Source: Vreelandella glaciei
Lineage (GTDB): Bacteria > Pseudomonadota > Gammaproteobacteria > Pseudomonadales > Halomonadaceae
Assembly (NCBI RefSeq): GCF_013415125.1
Contig: NZ_JACCDE010000033.1
Coordinates: forward strand, 1-58,090
DNA length: 58,090 nucleotides
Direction of reading: 5' to 3'
This document shows, piece by piece, positions 50,302-58,090 of this stretch. The stretch's first letter is position 1. Every line of letters starts with the position of its first letter. The position numbers were made by a program, and so were the translations under genes. The notes under the pieces were generated by a model that saw only the letters and a program-made list of their open reading frames with translations, was not told where the DNA came from and did no database searches.

Positions 50302-51144
50302 ATGGTTGAAAACCGCCCTTGGGCTAACCTGATAGCCCATATTATTTTGATCTCTGGTGTCGCGCTGGTGGCTTTTCCGGTGTATGTCGCTATTGTTGCC
50401 TCTACCCACTCCCTGTCGGGTTTGCTGCAGGGCACGCTGCCACTGCTCCCCGGTGGCCACGGGATCGAAAACTACACGCGCATGTGGCAGTCGGGCGTCT
50501 CCAATGCCGGCGCACCGCCGGCCGCCCTGATGCTCTGGAACAGTTTTATCATGGCCATGGCGATCACGGTAGGTAAGCTGTCTATTTCACTGCTTTCCGC
50601 CTTTGCCATCGTCTACTTCCGTTTCCGCTTCCGGATGTTCTTCTTCTGGGTGATCTTCGTCACGTTGATGCTGCCGGTGGAAGTGCGCATTATTCCGACT
50701 TTTCAGGTCGTTGCGGATCTTAAAATGCTCAATAGCTTTGCCGGGCTATCGATCCCGCTGATTGCCTCGGCTACCGCAACCTTCTTGTTCCGCCAGTTCT
50801 TTATGACCATTCCCGAAGAGATGCTCGAAGCCGCCCGGGTCGATGGCGCCGGGCCACTGAAGTTTTTTAAAGACATCTTAATGCCGCTGTCGGTGACCAA
50901 TATCGCCGCGCTGTTTGTGATCATGTTTATCTACGGCTGGAACCAGTACCTCTGGCCGTTAATTATCACTACCGACCCTGATTATTACACCATCGTAATG
51001 GGCATTCAGCGCATGACCTCTGAAGAGAACCCACAGTGGCAATTAGTGATGGCCGCGGTGGTCATGGCAGCGCTGCCGCCTGTATTAGTGATTCTGTTTA
51101 TGCAACGCCTATTTGTGAAAGGCCTGACCGAGACGGAGAAATAA
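50302..51144 (+). CDS. ugpE: sn-Glycerol-3-phosphate ABC permease UgpE
   Basis: A 280-residue MalG-type permease with six predicted helices, the EAA loop EAARVDGAGPLKFFKDILMP and the conserved end region NQYLWPLIIT. GGGGAG precedes the ATG. It ends 1 bp before ugpC. It is the partner of UgpA. Confidence 0.93.
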   Translation: MVENRPWANLIAHIILISGVALVAFPVYVAIVASTHSLSGLLQGTLPLLPGGHGIENYTRMWQSGVSNAGAPPAALMLWNSFIMAMAITVGKLSISLLSAFAIVYFRFRFRMFFFWVIFVTLMLPVEVRIIPTFQVVADLKMLNSFAGLSIPLIASATATFLFRQFFMTIPEEMLEAARVDGAGPLKFFKDILMPLSVTNIAALFVIMFIYGWNQYLWPLIITTDPDYYTIVMGIQRMTSEENPQWQLVMAAVVMAALPPVLVILFMQRLFVKGLTETEK

Positions 51145-51145
51145 G

Positions 51146-52201
51146 ATGGCCAGCATTACCTTGGAAGGGCTAAAGAAAACCTATAGCGGCGATGTTCATG
51201 CCGTCAAAGGCATCGACTTACAGATTGAAGATGGCGAGTTTGTGGTGCTGGTGGGGCCTTCCGGCTGCGGCAAATCTACACTACTGCGCATGGTGGCGGG
51301 GCTTGAAACCATTACCGAGGGCACGCTCAAAATCGGTGACCGGGTGGTCAATAAGCTGGAGCCCGCCGAGCGCGATATCGCCATGGTGTTCCAGAACTAC
51401 GCGCTCTACCCGCATATGACGGTGTACAACAACCTAGCTTACGGCCTCAAGAACCGCGGGTTTAACAAAGAAGACATTGAAAAGCGCGTGCGAATTGCCG
51501 CCAAAATGCTCGAGATCGAAGAGTTTCTGGAGCGCAAACCGCGCAAGCTCTCTGGTGGTCAGCGCCAGCGGGTGGCCATGGGCCGCGCCCTCGTGCGCGA
51601 ACCTGCGGCGTTTCTATTCGACGAGCCGCTCTCCAACCTGGATGCCAAGCTGCGGGTGCAGATGCGCGTAGAGATCAAACAGCTGCAGCGGCGCCTGAAA
51701 ACCACCAGCCTGTATGTGACCCACGACCAGCTGGAAGCCATGACACTGGGCGACCGTTTAGTGGTTCTTAACGCCGGGCAGATTGAGCAAGTCGGCACAC
51801 CCATGGAGATCTACGCCCGCCCCGCCAGCATGTTTGTCGCCGGGTTTATCGGCTCCCCTGCCATGAACATGCTGCCAGTGGATTACTTGAACGAACAAGG
51901 CGCCAACGGGCTGCTGGATAACCTGCCCGACGGCACCGATGTCGTCGGCATTCGACCGGATGATATGCATCTAGCGCCGCCGACCGCGCCTCACCTAATT
52001 GTCGACTCAACGCTGGCGCTGTTTGAAGCCGCGGGGGCCGAAAGCCACCTGTATGTGACCCTCGCCGATAGCGACCAGCCTACAGTCATCCGCGTTTCGG
52101 GGCAGCCGCCCGTTGCCGAAGGCGAAACCCTGCGATTTTTTGTGACCCGCGACGCCCTGCATCCTTTCAACAGCGCCACGGGAAAACGCACCGGGGATTG
52201 A
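51146..52201 (+). CDS. ugpC: sn-Glycerol-3-phosphate ABC ATP-binding protein
   Basis: A 351-residue ATPase of the MalK/UgpC group. It has Walker A GPSGCGKST, signature LSGGQRQRVAMGRAL, Walker B AFLFDEPLSNLD, the switch His in VTHDQ and a C-terminal TOBE domain (about 240-350). GGAG lies 7 bases before the ATG. No ugpQ phosphodiesterase gene follows, so hydrolysis of imported diesters must be encoded elsewhere. Confidence 0.94.
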   Translation: MASITLEGLKKTYSGDVHAVKGIDLQIEDGEFVVLVGPSGCGKSTLLRMVAGLETITEGTLKIGDRVVNKLEPAERDIAMVFQNYALYPHMTVYNNLAYGLKNRGFNKEDIEKRVRIAAKMLEIEEFLERKPRKLSGGQRQRVAMGRALVREPAAFLFDEPLSNLDAKLRVQMRVEIKQLQRRLKTTSLYVTHDQLEAMTLGDRLVVLNAGQIEQVGTPMEIYARPASMFVAGFIGSPAMNMLPVDYLNEQGANGLLDNLPDGTDVVGIRPDDMHLAPPTAPHLIVDSTLALFEAAGAESHLYVTLADSDQPTVIRVSGQPPVAEGETLRFFVTRDALHPFNSATGKRTGD

Positions 52202-52252
52202 ATACCTATCCCCCGAAAGACAAAACAAGAAAAACAAGTCAACGGAGAAACC

Positions 52253-52267
52253 ATGCGCTACGTTTGA
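52253..52267 (+). pseudogene. Four-codon stub with strong ribosome-binding site (possible YCII remnant)
   Basis: ACGGAGAAACC is followed by an ATG and the codons for MRYV, then TGA. YCII/DGPF genes that travel with this sigma factor group start M(K/R)YV, as does the gene at 53604 (MKYVALVYY). The stub may be the 5' end of a deleted YCII paralogue; a chance minigene is also possible. Confidence 0.35.
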
Positions 52268-52291
52268 GATAAAGCTTACGGACCTCCCTTG

Positions 52292-53521
52292 ATGAGTACT
52301 GAACCTTCATACGTCGATGACCTGTATCGTGAGCACTCCCGGCGCGTGCAGGCGACGCTGATACGCCTGCTGGGGGATTTTGAACTAGCCGAAGAAGCCA
52401 TGCAGGATGCCTTTGTGGCGGCGGTTCAACAGTGGCCGGTTAACGGCAAACCTGACAACCCCACGGCATGGCTAATTCGCACCGGCTACCACTGCGGAAT
52501 AGACCAAATTCGCCAACGCAGTACTGCTCGCCGTCGGGCTCACTTGCTATTACCCACAGATGAAGCGCTGGATCTTGAGCCCACCACCATCGAAGATGAC
52601 GCCTTGCGGCTGCTATTCACCTGCTGCCACCCAAGTTTGAGCATGGAAGCACGGATTGCCCTGACGCTTCGCGAGATGTGCGGTTTGACCACTGAGCAAG
52701 TAGCCAGCGCGCTACTGATGAAGCCTACGACGCTGGCTCAGCGTATCGTACGAGCCAAACGCAAAATTCGCGATGCGCATATCCCTTATGCAGTCCCTAC
52801 CCAGGAAGAATTACCTGAGCGCCTACCTGATGTGCTCCAGGTCATCTATCTGGTCTTCAACGAAGGCTACTCACGCAGCACGGGCGTTAGCGTGGTCGAT
52901 ATCAGCCTAACCCAAGAAGCCATGCGCCTGGGTAATGAGCTGGCACGGCTACTGCCCCAGGGTGAAGTGTTTGGGCTGATGGCTTTGATGCTGCTTAATG
53001 ATGCCCGCCGGGATGCGCGCCAGGATAGCGAGGGTGAACTGGTGACACTGGATGCTCAGGACAGACGCCTATGGCGCCAAGAGGATATCCAGGTCGGCAT
53101 TGCATGGCTGGAACAGGCGCTGGCGCTCACCCCCGCCGGGTACTACACCCTTCAGGCGTCGATTGCCGCCGTACACGCCCAGGCTAGCCACGCCGAGCAG
53201 ACCGATTGGGGGCGTATCGTCAGGCTCTACGATGCTCTCTGCCGACGTTTTCCATCCCCCATCCTGGCGCTGAATCGTGCGGTGGCCATTGCCATGAATG
53301 GTGCCCCCGACACCGGCCTGAAGTTACTCGACGACATCGCCCATCACCCACAACTATCCCGCTATCATCTATTTCACGCCGCCAAAGCGGATTTACTGCG
53401 GCGCCAAGGCCAGCATGAGGCAGCTCGCAGCGCCTATCAACAGGCGCTGCTATTGGTCACCCTGGATCCAGAAAAACGCTTTTTGAACAGGCGATTGGCA
53501 GAGCTCGAAAATCCCCCCTAA
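52292..53521 (+). CDS. ECF sigma factor with C-terminal TPR-like extension (ECF42-like)
   Basis: A 409-residue sigma-70-family factor. Sigma region 2 spans about 10-75 (YREHSRRVQATLIRLLGD, DAFVAAVQQWP) and region 4 about 110-170 (EARIALTLREMCGLTTEQVA). A long C-terminal domain of helical repeats (about 180-405) follows, including VFNEGYSRS and LNRAVAIAM, diagnostic of the large ECF group tied to DGPF/YCII proteins. No anti-sigma gene is present; the extension probably regulates activity. The ATG at 52292 follows an in-frame TTG and lacks a strong ribosome-binding site. It is the head of an operon with YCII and DUF1428 genes. Confidence 0.88.
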   Translation: MSTEPSYVDDLYREHSRRVQATLIRLLGDFELAEEAMQDAFVAAVQQWPVNGKPDNPTAWLIRTGYHCGIDQIRQRSTARRRAHLLLPTDEALDLEPTTIEDDALRLLFTCCHPSLSMEARIALTLREMCGLTTEQVASALLMKPTTLAQRIVRAKRKIRDAHIPYAVPTQEELPERLPDVLQVIYLVFNEGYSRSTGVSVVDISLTQEAMRLGNELARLLPQGEVFGLMALMLLNDARRDARQDSEGELVTLDAQDRRLWRQEDIQVGIAWLEQALALTPAGYYTLQASIAAVHAQASHAEQTDWGRIVRLYDALCRRFPSPILALNRAVAIAMNGAPDTGLKLLDDIAHHPQLSRYHLFHAAKADLLRRQGQHEAARSAYQQALLLVTLDPEKRFLNRRLAELENPP

Positions 53522-53603
53522 AAAAAGGCTTAGGCTATGTCGATTCAAGACGATGCCAAACGACTAAAGAGAGTCACTACCCTGACCAACCAGGAGGCTC
53601 TCA

Positions 53604-53990
53604 ATGAAGTACGTTGCGCTGGTGTATTACCAAGAACAGATTATCAACGCCATGAGCGAACAGGCATGGCACGACCTCAATCAGGAGTGTGTCGCCGGGG
53701 TAGAGCGCTTGAGCACCAACGGCCACTATCTGGCCGGACAAGCGTTACAGCCAGTAGAAACCGCTACCACCGTGCGTGTACGCGATGACGAGACGTTAAT
53801 CTCCGATGGCCCCTTTGCGGAAACCAAGGAGCAACTGGCCGGCTTCTACCTGCTCGAAGCCCACGACTTGAATGAGGCGCTGCAGCTGGCTAGCCGCATC
53901 CCACCAGCCCGGCTGGGCAGCATTGAGGTACGCCCCGTTCGAGAACTCCCCCCTAAAGCACATAAAACAGTAATAGGAGAACAGCCATGA
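53604..53990 (+). CDS. YCII/DGPF domain protein
   Basis: A 128-residue protein with a ferredoxin-like dimeric fold. It has the name motif DGPF in SDGPFAETKEQLAGFYLLEA, preceded by the first strand MKYVALVYYQE. DGPF proteins are the usual companions of ECF42-type sigma factors, but their biochemical role is unknown. AGGAGG precedes the ATG. It overlaps the next gene by 4 bp. Confidence 0.88.
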   Translation: MKYVALVYYQEQIINAMSEQAWHDLNQECVAGVERLSTNGHYLAGQALQPVETATTVRVRDDETLISDGPFAETKEQLAGFYLLEAHDLNEALQLASRIPPARLGSIEVRPVRELPPKAHKTVIGEQP

Positions 53991-54358
53991 GCAAGCTTAC
54001 ACACCCTTATGTGGATGGTTTCGTCGCTGCCGTGCCCAGCGCTAATAAAGATGCGTTTATTGAGCATGCCCGTGCCGCGGCTGTTGTTTTCAAGGAGCAC
54101 GGCGCACTGCGGGTCGTGGAGTGCTGGGAAGATGATGTTCCCGAAGGGGAAGTGACCTCCTTTTCCATGGCGGTCAAACGCAAGGATGACGAAAGCATCA
54201 TCTTTTCCTGGATAGAGTGGCCATCGCGGGCCGTGCGTGATGAAGGAATGGCCAAGGTCATGCAAGACCCGCGCTTGCAGATGGACGTTAATCCAATGCC
54301 GTTTGATGGCAAGCGACTCATTTTCGGTGGTTTTAAAAGTATCATTGATGAGGAGTGA
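53987..54358 (+). CDS. DUF1428 family protein
   Basis: A 123-residue small cytosolic protein. YVDGFVAAVP at the start and NPMPFDGKRLIFGGF at the end are the DUF1428 signature; the fold is the same dimeric alpha/beta barrel class as YCII and ABM proteins. The start overlaps the YCII stop (ATGA) with GGAG upstream. Function unknown. Confidence 0.87.
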   Translation: MSKLTHPYVDGFVAAVPSANKDAFIEHARAAAVVFKEHGALRVVECWEDDVPEGEVTSFSMAVKRKDDESIIFSWIEWPSRAVRDEGMAKVMQDPRLQMDVNPMPFDGKRLIFGGFKSIIDEE

Positions 54359-54508
54359 CAGGGCACCGGCCGACATAAAAGTTGGAAGCGCTATGCGTGA
54401 ACCGCCGCCATGGCACCTTCCAACCCAATGTCCGACCGACTACTCGCCAACTGAATTTCGACAATCTTGTTCCAACCTGCCCACCCGTAGCGGTTTCAAT
54501 AAGCGTTA

Positions 54509-54958
54509 TTACTTACCTTCAAGATCCGCTATTAATGCTTTCATTTCTGCGATCTCTTCCCGCTGGGTCTCGATAATTGAGTCGGCGAGTTCACGTACGC
54601 GGGGATCGGTTATCTGAGCACGCTCACTGGTCAGAATGGCAATAGAGTGATGCGGAATCATCGCCTTCATATAGGAAACATCATCTACCGTCTGTTGGCT
54701 GCGCACCAGCCACAGCGCCCCGGCAAAAACCACGATGCTGCCCACCAAAATAGCCAGGTTCACGCCCTTTTTGGAGTACATATCAAGCATGAAACCCAGC
54801 ATGACCACTGCCATCGTGGCCCCCATGACAATAGCCATGTAAGTACGAGTTTCACTGAAAGTGACATGGTCTAGCTGGTAAGTGTTCAAGTACATCAACC
54901 CCAACATGATCACGGTCGCCGTCACGATCATAGCGCCGAAACGTAAATACATTTTCAT
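54509..54958 (-). CDS. DUF305 membrane protein
   Basis: A 149-residue protein with three hydrophobic segments (about 8-25, 40-60 and 66-85) and a C-terminal DUF305 domain on the periplasmic or cytoplasmic side. The domain has the signature MKAMIPHHSIAILTSERA and EEIAEMKALI. The His pair and Met residues suggest metal (copper) binding; some DUF305 proteins accompany copper resistance genes, but none are seen here. AGGAGG precedes the ATG. Confidence 0.82.
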   Translation of the reverse strand: MKMYLRFGAMIVTATVIMLGLMYLNTYQLDHVTFSETRTYMAIVMGATMAVVMLGFMLDMYSKKGVNLAILVGSIVVFAGALWLVRSQQTVDDVSYMKAMIPHHSIAILTSERAQITDPRVRELADSIIETQREEIAEMKALIADLEGK

Positions 54959-55067
54959 CGCATTCCTCCTTGAACCAATTATCGGAGTTACGAGTGTAGA
55001 TACCGATTCGCTATCCTGGCGAATGACAACGGTGCAACCAAAGGATGCTTTTCATGTCCCGCAACGA

Positions 55068-55733
55068 TCACCAGGAAAGAAGCTCACCATTGCTATGCCA
55101 AAACCCACCACTGTTATCTAGTGTCAGCGCTTCAATACGGGCAGCAATGCCTAAAGCAGCTTCTTGCGGGCTTATTAAGCCACCAAAATTGACCATGCGT
55201 GTTTGCACATAGCCTGGGTGAAGCTGGGCCACCGCAATACCTTTGGGCTTTAGATCTACTGCCAGCGATTTACCAAACGCATTCAGCGCTGCTTTAGAGG
55301 CTCGATAACCATAGCGCCCACCGGAGTCGTTATCAGCAATTGAGCCCATTCGACTAGTGATATTGGCGATTTTGCTGCCTTCGGCAAGGTTGGGGAGCAG
55401 CGCCTCGACCACCCGCAACGGCGCATAGGCGTTAATTTCCATTTGCTCGCGAATACTGTCGAAATCGATATTGCCAAGCGATTCATCACGCAGCATGCCT
55501 GCATTGTTAATTAACAGCGTGATCGCTTGCCCGTCGAGCGCCGTTACCAGGCGGACGATATCATCTGGCTGGGTAACATCAATGTTCTCAATCACTTGAT
55601 CAGCCACGCGATCGAGCTCTTCTGACGACTGCCGACAGACGCCTATAACCTGCCACCCAGCATCAAAATAGTGCCCTGCCAGCGCTAAACCTACACCGCG
55701 ATTGGCTCCCGTAATTACCACTGTCGGTTTCAT
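55068..55733 (-). CDS. Short-chain dehydrogenase/reductase
   Basis: A 221-residue classical SDR. It has the NAD(P)-binding TGANRGVGLALA, structural NNAG (LLINNAGML), catalytic Ser in ITSRMGS and the YxxxK set in YGYRASKAAL. It resembles carbonyl-reductase-like SDRs (CsgA type); the substrate is unknown. The ATG at 55733 has GGGAG 7 bases upstream; the longer frame to 55835 lacks a site. Confidence 0.85.
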   Translation of the reverse strand: MKPTVVITGANRGVGLALAGHYFDAGWQVIGVCRQSSEELDRVADQVIENIDVTQPDDIVRLVTALDGQAITLLINNAGMLRDESLGNIDFDSIREQMEINAYAPLRVVEALLPNLAEGSKIANITSRMGSIADNDSGGRYGYRASKAALNAFGKSLAVDLKPKGIAVAQLHPGYVQTRMVNFGGLISPQEAALGIAARIEALTLDNSGGFWHSNGELLSW

Positions 55734-55959
55734 TTTGGTCTCCCTGTTGCCATTCATAGTGCACCCTACCCAGCCTAGGTGATAATCGCGCGATTGGCTT
55801 GGCGCCCCCTCACAAGACCTGCTTTTAACATACATTCATTTGCTAAGTTTAAGCTTGTGTAATCCCAGCCTCCTTGGCTACGTTGCAGTTAATACATATG
55901 TATCGATACAGCGGCGGAGCTGCCTCTTATAAATATAGGATTCAAGGAGGAATGCCGAT

Positions 55960-58029
55960 ATGAATCAGCCATGTACGATCATTTTCGATGGTGAAAAATT
56001 AACAGGCAATGCTGATGAGCCATTGATCGACTTTCTAGAAAGTAAAGGTATCGCTCTGCCGAACGTCTGCTATCACCCCTCACTAGGCGCCATTGAAACC
56101 TGTGATGCCTGCTGGGTAGAAGTGGCTGGTGAACTAAAGCGTGGCTGTGCACTGCGAAGTCAGGAAGGGATGCAAATTTCCAGTCGCCATCCTCAAGCCG
56201 TCGCGGCACGTCACGAAGGCATGGATCGATTACTTAGCAAGCATGAACTCTACTGCACGGTGTGTGAAAACAATAATGGCGACTGCACCCTGCACAACAC
56301 CATGGTGGAAATGGATATCCCCATCCAGCGTTATGAGTTTCTACCTAAACCATACCCCAAAGATACTTCCAGCCCTTTTTATACTTACGATCCCGACCAA
56401 TGCATTCTATGCGGGCGCTGTGTCGAAGCGTGTCAAAATGTGGAAGTTAATGAAACCTTAAGTATTAACTATGCTGATGAAAATCCGCGCGTGCTTTGGG
56501 ATGGGGGAAAGGAAATCAATGACTCAAGTTGCGTTCATTGTGGTCATTGCGTGACCGTTTGTCCCTGCAACGCGCTGATGGAAAATAGCATGAATGGCCA
56601 TACTGGGCCGTTCACGTCCATGCCCTGGTCACTTAAGCGACCCATGATCGAAGTGGTCAAAAAAATTGAAACGACCATCAGTGCCAAACCCGTCACCGGA
56701 CTCTCAGAGATAGATTCAGCTTGGCGCCAGCCTGGGCTCAAACGTACTAAAACGGTCTGCACTTACTGTGGCGTCGGCTGCTCATTTGAGATGTGGACGC
56801 GTGACCGTCATATTCTCAAAGTTCAGCCTTCACCCGAAGCACCGGCCAATGGTATTTCTACTTGTGTTAAGGGCAAGTTCGCCTGGGATTTCGTTAACAG
56901 TGAAAAGCGTCTGACCACACCGCTCATTCGTGAGCAAGGCCGCTTTCGCGAAGCCAGCTGGGACGAAGCACTGGAATTGGTGGCTCAGAGGCTGCTGAAA
57001 ACCAGAGATACCCATGGCCCCGACAGCCTTGGCTTTATTGGCTCAAGTAAAGCCAGCAATGAAGAAGCCTACCTAACCCAGAAAATAGCCCGTCTCATCA
57101 TCGGCACCAACAGCGTGGATAACTCATCGCGTTATTGTCAGAATCCCGCGACAAAAGGACTGTTTCGTACTGTCGGTTACGGTGGAGACGCTGGAACGAT
57201 CAAGGATATCGAACAAGCTGAAGTGGTTGTTTTGGTGGGTAGCAATACGGCGGAGAATCACCCTGTCATCGCCTCGCGAATTAAAGCCGCGCAAAAATTA
57301 CGCGGCCAAAAATTGATTGTGATGGATCCTCGTAAGCATGAAATGGCCGAACGCGCCGATATCTTTCTGCGCCCTAACGCCAGTACTGACCTTATCTGGG
57401 CGTCGGCTTTATCGCGCTACATGTTTGATAACCACTTAGCGGACACCGACTTCCTTGAGCAATGGGTCAATAACGTGGAGGAGTATCGCCGCTCACTAGA
57501 ACCCTTTACCCTGGATTTCGCCGAACTCAAGACCGGTATTTCAAAGCAAGCGCTTATCGATACCGCCGAGATAATCGGGCGGGCAAAAAGTGTCTGCCTG
57601 CTGTGGGCGATGGGCATCACCCAACACAGCCATGGTTCGGACACCAGTACGGCGCTTTCCAACTTGCTACTGGTAACAGGTAACTATGGCAAGCCCGGCA
57701 CGGGCGGGTATCCAATGCGCGGCCACAACAATGTGCAAGGTGCGAGTGACTTTGGCTGCTTGCGCAATATGTACCCTGGATATGAAAAAGTCACTGATGA
57801 GAACGCGCGTCAGCGCTGGGCTAAAGGCTGGGGAGTCAAGCCTGAGCAACTCTCCACGAAGGTAGGCGAAGGTAATTTCCTGATGGTGCAATCGGCCGAC
57901 CAGGGCGATATCAAAGCAATGTATATCATTGGCGAGGAGACTGCTTTTTCAGATGCCAATACCCATAACCCTGAATCCGTGAAGCCGGCGCCGACACTTT
58001 CCCTATCACCGCCAGCGAGCACTTTTTGA
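55960..58029 (+). CDS. Molybdenum formate-dehydrogenase-like alpha subunit, 3' truncated
   Basis: 689 codons; homologues run to about 900-1000. In order: [2Fe-2S] domain (Cys 37, 48, 51, 63), a His-Cys3 cluster (HELYCTVCENNNGDC), two [4Fe-4S] ferredoxin motifs (CILCGRCVEAC, CVHCGHCVTVC), the molybdopterin-domain cluster CTYCGVGC and the Mo ligand Cys 393 in SSRYCQNPATKGL. The residue after the Cys is Gln, not the His of E. coli FdhF, as I recall for the Bacillus YjgC/YrhE group. After DANTHN (residue 670) the sequence no longer resembles the family and stops 19 codons later. The C-terminal molybdopterin-dinucleotide domain is missing, so the product is probably inactive. AAGGAGG precedes the ATG. 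Confidence 0.8.
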   Translation: MNQPCTIIFDGEKLTGNADEPLIDFLESKGIALPNVCYHPSLGAIETCDACWVEVAGELKRGCALRSQEGMQISSRHPQAVAARHEGMDRLLSKHELYCTVCENNNGDCTLHNTMVEMDIPIQRYEFLPKPYPKDTSSPFYTYDPDQCILCGRCVEACQNVEVNETLSINYADENPRVLWDGGKEINDSSCVHCGHCVTVCPCNALMENSMNGHTGPFTSMPWSLKRPMIEVVKKIETTISAKPVTGLSEIDSAWRQPGLKRTKTVCTYCGVGCSFEMWTRDRHILKVQPSPEAPANGISTCVKGKFAWDFVNSEKRLTTPLIREQGRFREASWDEALELVAQRLLKTRDTHGPDSLGFIGSSKASNEEAYLTQKIARLIIGTNSVDNSSRYCQNPATKGLFRTVGYGGDAGTIKDIEQAEVVVLVGSNTAENHPVIASRIKAAQKLRGQKLIVMDPRKHEMAERADIFLRPNASTDLIWASALSRYMFDNHLADTDFLEQWVNNVEEYRRSLEPFTLDFAELKTGISKQALIDTAEIIGRAKSVCLLWAMGITQHSHGSDTSTALSNLLLVTGNYGKPGTGGYPMRGHNNVQGASDFGCLRNMYPGYEKVTDENARQRWAKGWGVKPEQLSTKVGEGNFLMVQSADQGDIKAMYIIGEETAFSDANTHNPESVKPAPTLSLSPPASTF

Positions 58030-58090
58030 TCATTCGCCCCGTGCAAGTTGGCTTTCGCAAGCCCGTTATTGCCAAAACCCACCGTGCTGA
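57975..58090 (+). other. Unidentified open frame running off the window end
   Basis: In the frame one base ahead of the dehydrogenase, reading is open from 57975 to the end (38 codons): IREAGADTFPITASEHF, then LIIRPVQVGFRKPVIAK. The composition looks protein-like and has no internal start near its beginning, so it may be the 3' part of a different gene joined to the truncated dehydrogenase. I do not recognise the family. Confidence 0.3.

Noticed and set aside
1..58090. CRISPR array, prophage, rRNA operon or attachment-site-bounded island
   Set aside because: No spaced repeats, phage genes, rRNA or integrase were seen; tRNA-Pro has no duplicated 3' end that I can find nearby.

Overview
The window reads as chromosomal DNA of a moderately halophilic gammaproteobacterium, most likely a member of the Halomonadaceae (Halomonas or Vreelandella). 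This is inferred from the moderately GC-rich sequence, the acidic secreted proteins, the betaine-type binding protein, the NhaC-type antiporter and the rplU-rpmA-obgE-proB / ispB arrangement. No taxonomic search was run.

Layout. 1-120: 3' end of an IS30-type transposase. 139-4200: membrane-bound PAS/GGDEF/EAL protein, a glutathione S-transferase, an antibiotic-monooxygenase-like membrane protein and a decayed reading frame. 4201-9642: a phosphonate/phosphite/phosphate-type ABC operon (phnD-phnC-phnE-phnE plus a histidine phosphatase) behind a clear Pho-box array, preceded by a broken EAL-GGDEF gene with its own Pho box. 9698-14737: an operon of PepSY protein, response regulator, sensor kinase and PhoD-like phosphatase, divergent from a secreted acidic protein. 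14893-20542: DUF1853 protein, proB, obgE, rpmA, rplU, ispB and tRNA-Pro(CGG). 20724-29878: a catabolic island (betaine-type binding protein, DddP-like M24 protein, 2-oxoglutarate oxygenase, two LysR regulators, aldehyde dehydrogenase, iron alcohol dehydrogenase, enolase-superfamily enzyme). 29893-32179: HigA remnant, MFS and TauE/SafE transporters. 32201-36183: a Rad3/XPD helicase fused to a RecB-type nuclease, overlapped by a FAN1-type VRR-NUC nuclease. 36778-45232: a LysR-controlled operon of class III aminotransferase, CoA-transferase A/B, M20 deacylase, thiolase, NhaC antiporter and UspA. 45259-47767: GIY-YIG protein, YchJ, a small unknown protein and argE. 47858-52201: ugpBAEC behind a Pho-box array. 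52253-55733: ECF sigma/YCII/DUF1428 operon, a DUF305 protein and an SDR. 55960-58029: a molybdenum formate-dehydrogenase-like gene whose 3' third is missing.

How it fits together. Phosphate starvation is one theme. Three places carry 11-bp-phased TCA(C/T)-type repeats typical of PhoB sites (upstream of phnD, of the decayed EAL-GGDEF gene, and of ugpB), so import of small phosphorus compounds and of glycerol-3-phosphate is probably co-induced. A PhoD-like phosphatase lies in the same region under a different two-component system. In both ABC operons a GC-rich hairpin separates the binding-protein gene from the membrane components. The second theme is catabolism of nitrogenous, probably osmolyte-like, substrates: two LysR-flanked modules contain enzyme sets that do not match a pathway I can name. 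Degraded genes (frameshifted EAL-GGDEF, HigA fragment, decayed ORF at 3639-3951, truncated dehydrogenase, IS30 end) show this is also a region of gene turnover.
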